Shown here: one piece after another, positions 1 to 10,200 of the stretch
How the letters are laid out: the number at the start of each line of letters is the position of its first letter
Position numbering within the stretch: the first letter of the stretch is position 1
Source: Gliomastix tumulicola
Taxonomy: Eukaryota; Ascomycota; Sordariomycetes; Hypocreales; Bionectriaceae
Length of the DNA: 64,000 nt
NCBI GenBank assembly: GCA_001599755.1
Contig: BCHX01000005.1
Location: 1,831,922-1,895,921, forward strand
Direction: 5' to 3'
Translations under genes and position numbers: made by a program
Notes under the pieces: model-generated
What the model was told of the DNA's origin: nothing
The model's input: the letters and a program-made list of their open reading frames with translations, nothing else
The model's database searches: none

Positions 1-1577
1 CGGTCAAGTGAAGGAGGGGAATAGGCCTTCATAAGGGACGAGACACCCCCCCCGGTCAAGACGCCCAACAAGAGGCGCCATCATGCACGAGACACGCACA
101 CACGTCCTCGCACCCTCCCCTCGCATACACGGCAGACCTGCGAAGGAGGCTGGGGGGCCAAAAGAGCGGTGTCTCGACAAAGAGGCGTGGAAGATCATGA
201 TTCTTCTACCCAACGCGCTGAGACATGCAGTATTACGTGCAGGCTGGGCACGTTCTCCCCTCGGACCCGAGAGGGGCTGGCTGGCATGCGCCATAGACAT
301 CTTATGAGGAGGAGGTAAACCGACATGTGTCCCCCCCCCTCCCCTACCTCCTCTTTTGCGACCCTGAGACTGAAGAGACACGGGCTGACGGATAGGGCGA
401 ACGCCGTCTGTGCGAATGAGAGGATCGATGGTAGGAGGCGGGTGCTACTCGGGCCGGAGAGATGGAGCCGGAAGGGAGCAGGACCAGTAAGAGGCTGTAT
501 GTAAGTCTCAGTTTTGGCTGGGCGTCATTCCAGAATGATTCATCTGCATTCCAGAGAGATTTCGTCTGGCGGTTCTGACCGAGACCTGGATCCAACCACC
601 CGGAGAATTGACAAATTGTCCACTCGATCGTCCGTCTGTGCGTATTCTCGACGCGGGAGCGCTTCGTCTTGCCGAAGTGCTCTCGCTCCATCAGCCAGTG
701 AACCTCTCGTGCTTCCTAGGTTGCTGTCCCTTCACTGCCCCTTCGCTGCCCTTCGCTGCCGAGGGGATAGGTATTCTGGATGGATATGGCGATGACGAAT
801 CAAGCCGAATACGAACGCCAGACAAGCCAATAGGACGAGCGCTCGGGGTCCCGTCAATGTCTTACCAAGAGTTTGGCCCCCAAACGCGGGAATCTAGCAC
901 TTTCAAAAATTGACAACTGTTCTATTGGGTTACTGTACCTACGTACTTATCTAAGTAGGGAGGGAACTACAGAGTCTAGGTAGTTCTACTACGACCTGCT
1001 TACAGTGGGTTGTAAGCAACCAGCGGTTTTGTTCTCTTGCACCCTAGAAATTACCTCTCCACCAAATCAGTCCCCTGCTAACTCATTGGCGTCTTCCTCC
1101 GACCGAAAATCGTCAATCATGAAATTGCCTGCCTTGCTTTCACGCGCTTCTCCTCCCACGAACGCCTTTGCACCTCTTCAGCGTCTCTCCGTCGCCTCTG
1201 GGGAACCGAATGTCTTCATCCATTGACTTGTTCCCTATCGTAGGCCGGTAGGTGAGGAGTGAAATCACAGAGGAGACGCCTCGCACTGGAGCCTGTAATT
1301 GCCCTGCTTGGTGTGTTCACGCCTGATCACATCGGCACTGGCGGATTCTCATACCACTTTGTCGGGGAGATGAGCTGAGGGTAGGGGGTGGCGCGAATAT
1401 CCTGTTTTGGGCGGTGTGGCTGTGTTGGGACACAAGGTACATGGCATTTTCTTTCAACTAGTACTTGTATCTTATCCAACCGCCCTCCCTTCAAACAGTT
1501 CTTTTCTCCTCCCGCCGACAGAAGGAAGCAAATCGATCCGAGCTCCATTTCCTTCCAGCCAAGAGACACGCGTCGCT
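1..1577. other. gene-free left edge and squalene epoxidase upstream region
   Basis: I see no convincing coding sequence here. The short open frames are overlapping, low-complexity and lack family motifs or splice-consistent extensions. The stretch contains one copy of a diverged dispersed repeat (about 629-843) and a cluster of TAGGTA/CTAAGTA-type short motifs around 936-985. The last 120 bp before the squalene epoxidase start are pyrimidine-rich, as in many fungal promoters. Confidence 0.5.
629..843 (+). repeat. diverged dispersed repeat, copy A
   Basis: About 200 bp that align by eye to 3377-3567 in the same orientation. Shared anchors are CGTCCGTCTG, the CTCGACG block, CTTCGTCT, CAGTGAA, TCTCGTGC, ATTCTGGAT, TGACGAA and CCAGACAAGC/TCAGACAAGC. 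Many differences are transitions and there are several small indels, including a longer C/T-rich middle in this copy. No open frame is conserved between copies. It could be a remnant of a transposable element or solo LTR, or an old local duplication; the family is not identified. Confidence 0.7.
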
Positions 1578-3008
1578 ATGGGCGTTTCTCAAACAGAAGC
1601 GGCTGGATCGCCGCGGCGCGAAGATCACCGACATGCGGATGTTGTAGTTGTTGGAGCAGGTATTTTCGGAACCGCCATCGCCGTCACTCTCGCTCGACAG
1701 AATCGCTCCGTCTTCCTACTCGAACGCTCGCTAAAGGAACCCGATCGGATTGTCGGGGAGCTACTGCAACCGGGCGGCGTCAAGGCCTTGGAGGCGCTCG
1801 GGCTCGGAGACTGCTTGGACGGCATTGACAGTATCCCCGTCCGGGGCTACCAGGTCTTCTACCACGACCAAGCCGTCAATATCCCCTATCCTCCCAACGA
1901 TTCCCCGAAATGCGACTTCCCCGCCGAGAGGCCCGAGGGCCGCTCCTTTCACCACGGCCGATTTGTGAGGAGGTTGAGAGAAGCAGCAGCAAGGGAACCC
2001 AACATCACTCTCGTCGAGACGGTGGCCACAGGTCTGGTCACGATGGAGAACACCGGCCAAGTGCTGGGAGTGAAGTGCCTGACAAAGGGGGAGCCAGATT
2101 ACTTCTTCGCATCGCTTTCTATTGTCGCCGATGGGTACAAGAGTAAATTCCGCGCAAAGGCCTCGCGAAAAGTCGAATCTCGCTCCAAGTTCTGGGCGTT
2201 GGAGTTGCAGGATGCTGTGCTACCGTCGCCATTCTTTGGCCACGTCCTGCTCGGCAGCTTCTCTCCCGTCCTCCTCTACCAGATCGGATCCCGAGAGACG
2301 AGAGCGCTCATCAACGTCCCCGAGCACCTCGAGGATGCCAAATCCACGCAGGGAGTCCTGCACTACATCCAGCACAAGGTTCTACCGAACGTGCCCGCAT
2401 CTATCCAGCCAGCCTTCGCCGCCAGTCTCGAAAAGGGCCGCCTCCGCTGCATGCCCAACTCGTTCCTTCCCGCAGCCGTCAACCGTACACCCGGCATCCT
2501 CGTCGCTGGCGATGCGCTGAACATGCGACACCCTCTGACCGGAGGCGGCATGACTGTTGCGTTGAACGACGTGGTCTTGCTGAGCCAACTGCTTCACCCA
2601 TCGCAGATACCGGACCTGAACAGTATCCCTCGGGTCCTGAAGCAGCTGAAAGCCTTCCACTGGCAGCGAAAGAGGCACACCTTCGTGATCAACATCTTGG
2701 CGCAGGCACTGTACTCTCTATTCGCTGCTGATAACTATTACCTATCCATCCTTCGACAAGGCTGTTTTGAGTACTTCAGAAAGGGTGGCATCTGTATAGA
2801 TGGACCGGCTGGTTTGCTAGGGGGCATCACCAAGCAACCCTTTACCCTGATATACCATTTCTTTTTGGTGGCTTTCTACTCGATCTGGATCTTGTTCTTG
2901 TCTAGGCCGATTTGGTCCTTACATATAATTCTGATGGATTCTATGATGGTCTTATTAACAGCATGCTGGATGCTGTTTCCATATGTTACCTGGGAACTGG
3001 CTGGCTGA
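1578..3008 (+). CDS. erg1: squalene monooxygenase (squalene epoxidase), ERG1 family
   Basis: Single-exon gene of 476 aa. The family is a FAD- and NADPH-dependent ER-membrane monooxygenase that converts squalene to 2,3-oxidosqualene. Visible motifs are the N-terminal dinucleotide-binding GAGIFG, the ADGYKSKFR 'DG' segment, the C-terminal FAD motif GDALNMRHPLTGGGMTVALN, and the conserved ILAQALYSLFAADN stretch followed by two hydrophobic C-terminal helices. I chose the ATG at 1578 because the family usually starts shortly before the FAD motif; the open frame extends upstream to 1407 without homology-like sequence. The length is near the family norm (about 480-500 aa), so it looks intact. Residues around ALYSLF, where azole-unrelated allylamine resistance changes are known in dermatophytes, look like the ordinary form. 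Being 4.3 kb from a polyketide synthase and bracketed by diverged repeats, it may be a second copy rather than the sterol-pathway gene; that is inference. Confidence 0.93.
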   Translation: MGVSQTEAAGSPRREDHRHADVVVVGAGIFGTAIAVTLARQNRSVFLLERSLKEPDRIVGELLQPGGVKALEALGLGDCLDGIDSIPVRGYQVFYHDQAVNIPYPPNDSPKCDFPAERPEGRSFHHGRFVRRLREAAAREPNITLVETVATGLVTMENTGQVLGVKCLTKGEPDYFFASLSIVADGYKSKFRAKASRKVESRSKFWALELQDAVLPSPFFGHVLLGSFSPVLLYQIGSRETRALINVPEHLEDAKSTQGVLHYIQHKVLPNVPASIQPAFAASLEKGRLRCMPNSFLPAAVNRTPGILVAGDALNMRHPLTGGGMTVALNDVVLLSQLLHPSQIPDLNSIPRVLKQLKAFHWQRKRHTFVINILAQALYSLFAADNYYLSILRQGCFEYFRKGGICIDGPAGLLGGITKQPFTLIYHFFLVAFYSIWILFLSRPIWSLHIILMDSMMVLLTACWMLFPYVTWELAG

Positions 3009-3767
3009 GGACGTGCATAGGTAATCATCCGTTTGGGAGCGCCGCAGTTGTAATCGTTGTTAGACCATCCACGTCTGCAGAAGTAGCGCACCCCTCCCGT
3101 TGCACGCGGATCTGAGAGAGTTGTGGTAGAGCAAGACCCAGGGTGGGAGGTCTTACCTGGGCCCCGATATGGCGGGGTTTGGACTTTGGTCAATTGCAGC
3201 CACCATCGTAGGTAAGATCTCTGCATCCACCTGGCTCATTGGCAGATGCATCAGATCTTTGCTTGTATCCGTCTGGCAACACGACAACTGGGCGCCTCCC
3301 TAGCAGGAAGCCATTCATCGACACCAGGCTTTACCTTGTGCTTCTAACTCCGCCGAGGAGGCACGCATCGTGGAATCGTCCGTCTGCGCGTATCCTCGAC
3401 GTGGAAGCCCTTCGTCTGATCGTAGTACTCTCGCCAACACCAATCAGTGAATATCTCGTGCCTCCGAGGTCGCTGCCACTCTGCTGCAGAACGTGTCGCA
3501 TTCTGGATCTGACGAAAGAAATATAAGCCAAATATGAACGTCAGACAAGCACATACGACCGTAGCTTTCAGAGGGCTTAGTGCCCAGGCCGTGGTTCAAC
3601 AGCCTTGAAGGGGCGGAACTGGCTCTAGGGTAGCCAGTCCCACACCGGACTATAATACTTCCGACTCCGCTAAGGCTGGGGTTTTAACTTTCCCACTTGT
3701 CCATTTTGCGTATCGTCACTCCATCTTCATCCACATTCACCCGCAACTTCCCCGCGAAGCCAAGAAG
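3009..3767. other. spacer between squalene epoxidase and F-box gene
   Basis: No coding sequence is supported. It holds copy B of the diverged repeat (3377-3567). The last 60 bases before the F-box gene are C/T-rich, as expected for a fungal promoter or leader. Confidence 0.5.
3377..3567 (+). repeat. diverged dispersed repeat, copy B
   Basis: Partner of copy A at 629-843, in direct orientation on the other side of the squalene epoxidase gene. The best matching core is 3377-3418, where most differences are C/T or G/A transitions. Homology continues with gaps to TGACGAAAG and the TCAGACAAGC block near 3540. Confidence 0.7.
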
Positions 3768-5900
3768 ATGGCAGGGATGGTATCCGCCAAACCCTGTTTC
3801 GTTTGTGGCATTGAGGTGTTCCAGGCGGCGGCCATACCACCGCTAATCAGATGGACGAGTGAAGCGAGGGCAGGTCAGTCTGCATTAGCCTTTCCCATGT
3901 TTGGGTATCAAGTACTATGCTGATGAAGTCGGTACTAGTGTATCGTACTAGCAGCACGGATGTGTACGTCACCGGCGTTGGACGCCACGACGGCCCTGGT
4001 GTGCTGTGGAGGGCACCCAGGGATCCGACGTTACGATGGGATAATATGCCGCCAGGATTAGAGGATGACTTTGTCCAGATCCCTGTGATGGCAGACAGGC
4101 CAGTGGATGGTGTCCATGGCTTCATCCTCCATGAGTCTTGCTGGAAAATCATCCAGAAAGCGAGCGGCCCGGAAGGCGTCTCGCCAGAGAGGCTTCTGTG
4201 CGTCTGCGAGTCGCTTCCATTTGCGTCGCTGTTTGATGGCGTGGACTGGGGCCATGATTATGGTGGCTTGATCAAGCTTGATGTGGACAAGCAGTACCCA
4301 CGGTTACCGTGCTCTCCCACCCCTATACCTCAAAGAGTCATCAACATAGGAGCCATGAAGGGTCCATTCTACGAAGCGGGCGTCCAAGTCATGGCTCCGC
4401 CAAGGATAGCGCTCCTCGGCAATCCAGAGCCAAGGCAGTCGCTCCTAGGCAGCCTAGAGCCGAGGCAGTCGCCGACTATGTCTCACGGAGATTTTTTGTC
4501 TCGACTCCCCTGGGAGCTGCTCGAGATGATCTCTTGGGATCTCCCAACCCGGGATGCCCTAAATCTTCGTCTGCTATCTCGACGTTTTCGCCCTCTATTC
4601 TACAGTGCCAGCTTTTGGGCGTCACGATTTCGTCTTGATGGCGAGAGGGACTTCTTATTCGAGGCCAGGGAGGTAACACCGCCGTGGGATGTTGGCCGGC
4701 TCCTGTATCTTTATCGTGATTCCAGGTTTTCCTCTGCAACGGCAGAGCTCCGGAACCGAGCACGTGTGTGGAAGCTAGCTCGACTGCTGGTACCCATGAT
4801 CCGGCCGTCCTCTTCCTCCGATGCCAACGAAAACAGCAATGGCTGCTTTCGCAGACGGCAAACACGCTCGTCTTCTTCGACCCAGCTGGTCCGTCTTGCT
4901 GCAAATGAGCAACCGCCCATACAAAGTTTACACGAATGGGAACCATTCAATCAAGGCTGCCGTTCAACTGGGACCATGGAGATCGACGTTCCTTACGGTG
5001 ACTTGGAGATTGGGATCGCAGTGGTGGATATGGGCGAGCAGGACTACGTAACAGGCATCAAGCTCGTTGGTCGAGATGGGCGCGAGCAGATCGTCGGCCG
5101 CATGTTCACCAGTACCACAACGATACGCGATCTCAAGACGTTGTATGGCTTTCGAGTGGCGATGGGTGCTGGAGGGGTGAGGGCATTGCGAGTCTTCGGC
5201 TACGGACGGTGCTCTGACTGGGTAGGTCGACCGGAAGGAGTTCCCCAATCTGAGCGTCTGTGGATGGATACACCAGTAACACGTCTAAGTGCTACTTTTG
5301 ATGTGAGTCTGGCGGGACGGACTGATCCAGGCAAAAAATCAATTATGTTTGAGCTGACTGACAGGGCAACAGGGATTCAAGCTGACAGCCCTCGGCGTCT
5401 ATACAATCCCCAGCCGTGAGCGCCAGGCGATGGCCCAGAATCCGAAACTCTGCCTGCGGGCAGCGTCGCTCTGGTATCCCGAGGTGCCACCAATGCCAGC
5501 AGTCAGTCTCCATGTCAACGCGGGCTCATTTACAGGCCAAGACCCCTTCTCTGTCGGCTACCATCCTCTGGCCTGGGTCCATTTCGGAGGCAGCGCAGGG
5601 AAGAACCTGCCCCATATTCGTGGTGTCCTGGTTCGGTTCTCAAATCGTCGTCTCCAGGGCCTGCGGTTCTTATACGACAAGGGCTGTGGCAGTATGCCCA
5701 CTAATGAGCTCGGCCATTTCAGCGATGAGCTCGTCCGTCTCACTCATAGAATGGCGGACGATTTAATGTTCCCGATTGATGGCGCCGGAGGCGAGAGGAT
5801 TGCGGCCATGTCTGTTGGGATACTTCACTACCCAGATGTCGACGACACCACAGCTGCATTCTTCCGACACGGAGTTATCAAGTGTATCAAGGTGACGTGA
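3768..5900 (+). CDS. F-box protein with N-terminal CxxC and large C-terminal domain
   Basis: Model join(3768..3873,3939..5302,5373..5900), 665 aa. Intron 1 is GTCAGT..CTAG; intron 2 is GTGAGT..CAACAG, using the second of two nearby AGs, which alone restores the frame (FD joined to GFKLTALGVY). The N terminus carries CFVCG, possibly a small zinc-binding or redox motif. A classic F-box (RLPWELLEMISWDL, then LRLLSRRF) begins near residue 220. F-box proteins are substrate adaptors of SCF ubiquitin ligases. The ~400-residue C-terminal part resembles the unnamed domain (DUF7600-like, from memory) often fused to F-boxes in moulds. A short direct duplication (PEPRQS / LEPRQS) lies just before the F-box. 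The substrate is unknown, and a link to the neighbouring metabolite genes is not shown. Confidence 0.75.
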
Positions 5901-6824
5901 TCCCGCTCCATAAACTGGGCTATCCTCGACATTGAGAGTGTTGATTGACATCAGAGTGGCATAGATTACAACGAATCGAGGGAGAACGACATGTATCGGG
6001 GGTCAGCGGGCCGACCTACGGATGGTTCATCTTCGCACTGCCTTTCGGACCACCATTACTGGAATCTACGGGCATTATGTATGTTTCCCTGCATTGTGTT
6101 AAGTGACGGACACTAATGATAGTAGGATGCATCATACGGCATAGCCAACCTAGGATTGATATCAGAACAGATATAAGACATGTTACACTGTTCTGGGTGT
6201 CCAGGCACCACCATGCTTGTGGTTGTTGGCGAGCGAAGTGCCATCTTTTCAGAAGGGTTTGGGGATTTGCGTACTAATCTTTTTGCGCTGTTTAGTATAG
6301 ATATCACGAAAAGTTTAGCGTATGTATTAAATCTGACTGACTGATTATGTTTTGGTTGATTGAGCCACCTCTCCCACTTGCCTTTAAGCACACCCCCCCG
6401 TCCCATCCTTACGCGTAGCATCGGTACGGGTGGTGAAGAGGAGGAAGTCCTTCCGATGAAGCTCCATGCTCGACTGCACGTACAGACCCGCTGGGGCGGA
6501 GAGGAGAGGAGGGCCGTCGAGAGCGCGTTTGCGATGAACGGGCCAGGTGGACAGGCGGGGGAGGCAAGTCAGGCTGCGTGTGCTCTGTGCCTCTCTCAGG
6601 AGCTGCTCCTGCTTCTGGGGCGACAGGGCGACGACGACGATGTGTTCCCAGCTCGCAGGGTCGGGCAGCGGGGGTGTTGGGGGATGATTCGGGGCGCGCG
6701 CAGAGGGTGGTCTGGCTCTCGGGCGGAGGATTTGCTGACGGGGTCCGGTTCTTCTTGCGGCATGATCTCTGGCAGGTTAAAAAATAAAGAAAAAGGTCAA
6801 AAAAAAGCAAAAGAAAAGGAGTTT
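5901..6824. other. gene-free spacer
   Basis: Open frames on both strands around 6360-6880 overlap each other and the tRNA and have compositionally biased, motif-free translations. I see no supported gene. An A-rich tract of about 45 bases sits immediately before the tRNA's 3' end (6779-6820); read on the minus strand it is a T-rich run suitable for Pol III termination. Confidence 0.5.
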
Positions 6825-6912
6825 GCGTAATCTGGGAATCGAACCCAGGGCTCCCCGAGTTTCTGCTGTTGCGAGATGGCAACGGAGAATTTTACCACTA
6901 AACCAATTACGC
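6825..6912 (-). tRNA. tRNA-Gly(GCC), intron-containing
   Basis: The minus strand folds as a complete cloverleaf. The acceptor stem GCGTAAT pairs perfectly with ATTACGC. There is a D arm with AGTGGTA loop, an anticodon stem CTCCG/CGGGG, and a T arm CTGGG-TTCGATT-CCCAG. The anticodon loop reads TT-GCC-A followed by about 18 extra bases before the last loop base, the canonical position (37/38) for a nuclear tRNA intron. Mature length would be 70 nt before CCA addition. T-rich sequence lies downstream on the minus strand. Confidence 0.93.
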
Positions 6913-7270
6913 TTTGTTGAATTAAACGGCCACTAATGGTGTCTATGTTCTATGCACCAAATTCATGTAGTCCAACCTAACTGTATTAGTAGAGAAGAAG
7001 GATGAGGTTCCTTTCAGAGGGTTGTGTCAACACCCAAATCCGTCTCCCTGCCTCGCACTAAGAAGTGACAAAGAAGCCCCCACAACGTGGTTGGCAATGG
7101 GGCGATGTTTCGGTTACAGCGTTGCGATTCACAATCCAAGATACGATGGGAGACGACTTGTTCACTGACTGCCATCATCTAGTTATCTATCGACATACAA
7201 TGTCCAATCGTAATTCCATCTGTGTATTCCGTAGTCCTTTATCCAATCTTTGACATGGACATTACACCCG
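6913..7270. other. spacer between tRNA and polyketide synthase 3' end
   Basis: No gene is seen. It contains the 3' flank of the polyketide synthase (minus strand) and the 5' flank of the tRNA. Confidence 0.4.
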
Positions 7271-10200
7271 TCACTTATTCACACCAAACCCGCCCCTGTC
7301 GGCAATCACAGCCGCCAGGTCACCGATGGTCTGATCGCTCAAGACCTCAAATACCGACACCTCGACGCCCGAGCTGCCCAGCACCCAGTTCCGCACACCA
7401 ACAGCCACCAGCGAGTCGACCCCGTACGAGCTGGGCGTCCTGCCCGGGTCCATCTCCTCAAAGAGCATGTTGGTCGCCTTGGCCAGCATGCGCATGAGGC
7501 CCTCGCTCAGCATCGCCGCCGCCGACTGCGTGTCCGCACAGCAGGCGAGCATAGCCTTGAGGTCCGCCTGCTTGGACGTCGACGACGACGAGCCAGACTG
7601 GAGATCCGACGGCGGCATGTCCACCAAGTTGAGGTGTGAGTACAGCGCCGTGCGGGACCAGTAGGGATCGGCCGGCTGGTTCTGCAGCATGAGGCCGCCC
7701 GTGCCGACGCCGAGGATCACCTGCGCGGGCATGGGGACGCCCGGCACCGTCTCCATCGTGATGGCGTGCTCGACGACCTTGAGGAAGTCCTCGTGCCGGA
7801 TGCCGTAGAAGCCGCTGCCGCGTAGGATGGACAGTATGCCCTCGTCCTCGGCGATCATCCCAGCGCCGAGCACGGGTCCGAGGTCGATGGACACGGCATG
7901 CCTCCCTTGTGCCCGGAGACTGTGGGCGAGGGCATCCTCAAAGCAGTTTCCAGCGGCATAGTTGGCCTGCGATCGGCTGCCAATGACGCCCGACGAGGAG
8001 GCCAAGAAGATTAGGAATGGATCTTGGTTGGTGGACTTGATCGTCTCGACCAGATTCCACGATCCGGCCATCTTGGGCCGTGCTGCCGTTGTCCAGGCTT
8101 CGAAGGTCATGTTCTCGAAGATGGAATCCTGAATCACGGCCGCGCACTGGAAAACGCCACGGAGGGGAGGTAGATCTCGGGATAACGGGCCCTCGATGAT
8201 CGCCTGTAGAGCTGGTCTGTCGCAGATGTCCACGCTGTACGTCTGCGTGTTGACACCGCGATTGGCTAGATCCTGCAAGAATGCCCTCGACTGCGGAGAG
8301 GATGCCCCGGATCGTGAGAGGAAGGCGAGATTCCTCGCCCCGTTGCTCACGAGGAGCTCGCAGATGCTCCGTCCGAGACCGCCCAGCCCGCCAGCGAGCA
8401 GGTATGTTCCCGCAGGATCGAGCGCGTTCCGCAGTGATGCTGTCGCGTTCCTCCGCAGTACGGGGACCCTGGAGGATGCCCCCTTGCCGGCCGCAATCCA
8501 GGCGTGATGAAGGTATGGCGCTTGCTCGATGTATCTCAGAGCGGACGCAACTTGCCCGACATCAAACTCCTGTGGTGGTGGTGCCGTCACGGATGGATTT
8601 GGGACACGGCTTAGCTGCATCGCGTGCTCGAAGAGCTCTGCGACAAACGCCGCGTCCTCTACCGCCATCTCAGCAAGATCCCAGTTTACGAACGTGCCAC
8701 AGGCCAGGCCTGCTCGGGGTGCGCGAGGCGACGCCGATCTGTCTGCGGCTTGGACCACTGTCCCATCTGTGGTCTCCTTGTCAGTATCTAAGAAAGGCTT
8801 TCTCGTCCAATGGATCATGGCAACTTACGCCTGCGAACACATGCGGCACTGAGATCAATGTGTTCCTGAGTGGGATTGTAGACAACGTCAACACCTCTCC
8901 CTCCGGTCCGTTGCAAGATGACATCAACGAAGCCTTCCGAGCTGGCGTCGATGATGTAGTCGCTTTGTACTCCAGACCGCTCGAGAATCTTCCTCTGTCC
9001 GGCAACATCCTCGCCCACCAAAGTCAGGAAGACTTCGACGCCGGCCAAGTTGCAGAGCTGAAGCGCCGCGAGTCCGTGTATGCTGGCCCCAGCATGCACC
9101 AGCGCTGTGCCGCCATTCTCTAGTCTACCGACACGATAGAGCGCATAGTAGGCACTGATAAGACAGCTCGGGACCGCACCAGGTTGCAAAGCCGCCGCGA
9201 AGCAAGAGTCGATGACGATGGAGCTCTCTACGGCTCCTCCGGGGACGAGCGCCATGACCTGAGATCCAATTTCCAGATCCGTCACGGAACGTCCTTTGCG
9301 TACGATGCGGCCGACAATATCCATACCTATCGCGGGTTCCGCTGTACGACCAAGGGCATTCTCCAGGTCTGGGAATGATAGGATTGCTCGATCAAAGGCG
9401 ATTTCAACGTCATGAGGACCAATGTCTGGCAGCCCGAACTCGGTGAAGCAGATACCTCCGTCTATCAGTCCTGGTTTGGTAACTGTGAGTGCAAGGGTGG
9501 TCGGGCTCGACTCTTCGGCACGGAATGCCACCTGTGCGATATCTTCGCCATCGCCATGCTCGATGAGCTCGTTGAGAGACGGCACAATATCAAGACGGGG
9601 AATGTAGAGCTTCCCACTCCTCACCGCATACTCCAACTCTCGCGCCACACCTTTGTTGGCCTCCGAGAAGGTCTTGAACAGCACGAAGAGCAGCATGCTG
9701 CAGATCTCTTTGCTGTCCACCCTTGATCCTTCATCCAAGTCAAGCGTCACGATAGTCTTCAGAGGGTCCTCGGACATCAGTGTCCGCGCAAGACCGACGA
9801 TGGGTGCTGCCCTGGCATTTGGACAGTCCATCTGGGCGCCCTGCGTCAGCCATACGATGCCTTTGGCCGTCTTTTGCACCGTATGAAACAAGTCGAAATC
9901 CTTCTTGCTCCATTCGAAGACAAAACTGTGACTAGGGGCATTCTTCTTCTTCTCAAAGTCCAAGAGTGAAAGCACAGTCTTGCCAGACAGGATCGACGGG
10001 TTCCGCTCCATATCTCGGCTTGAAACCGGCGTGAGTGTTATTTCACCAAGCTCCTTCAACGCCGATATTTCCAGCAGCCGGTTCATCAGCCATCCGATAT
10101 TGATCTTGCATCTGTACGGATACAATATCGCAATGTCCAACTTGCCTCTTGGCGACGTGGAGGCCTGATCTCCCCATGGCTCGGCTCTTGCTGCGTCAGC

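Noticed and set aside
6360..6882. Overlapping frames on both strands before the tRNA
   Set aside because: They run into the tRNA and an A-rich tract, have biased composition and no splice-consistent extension.
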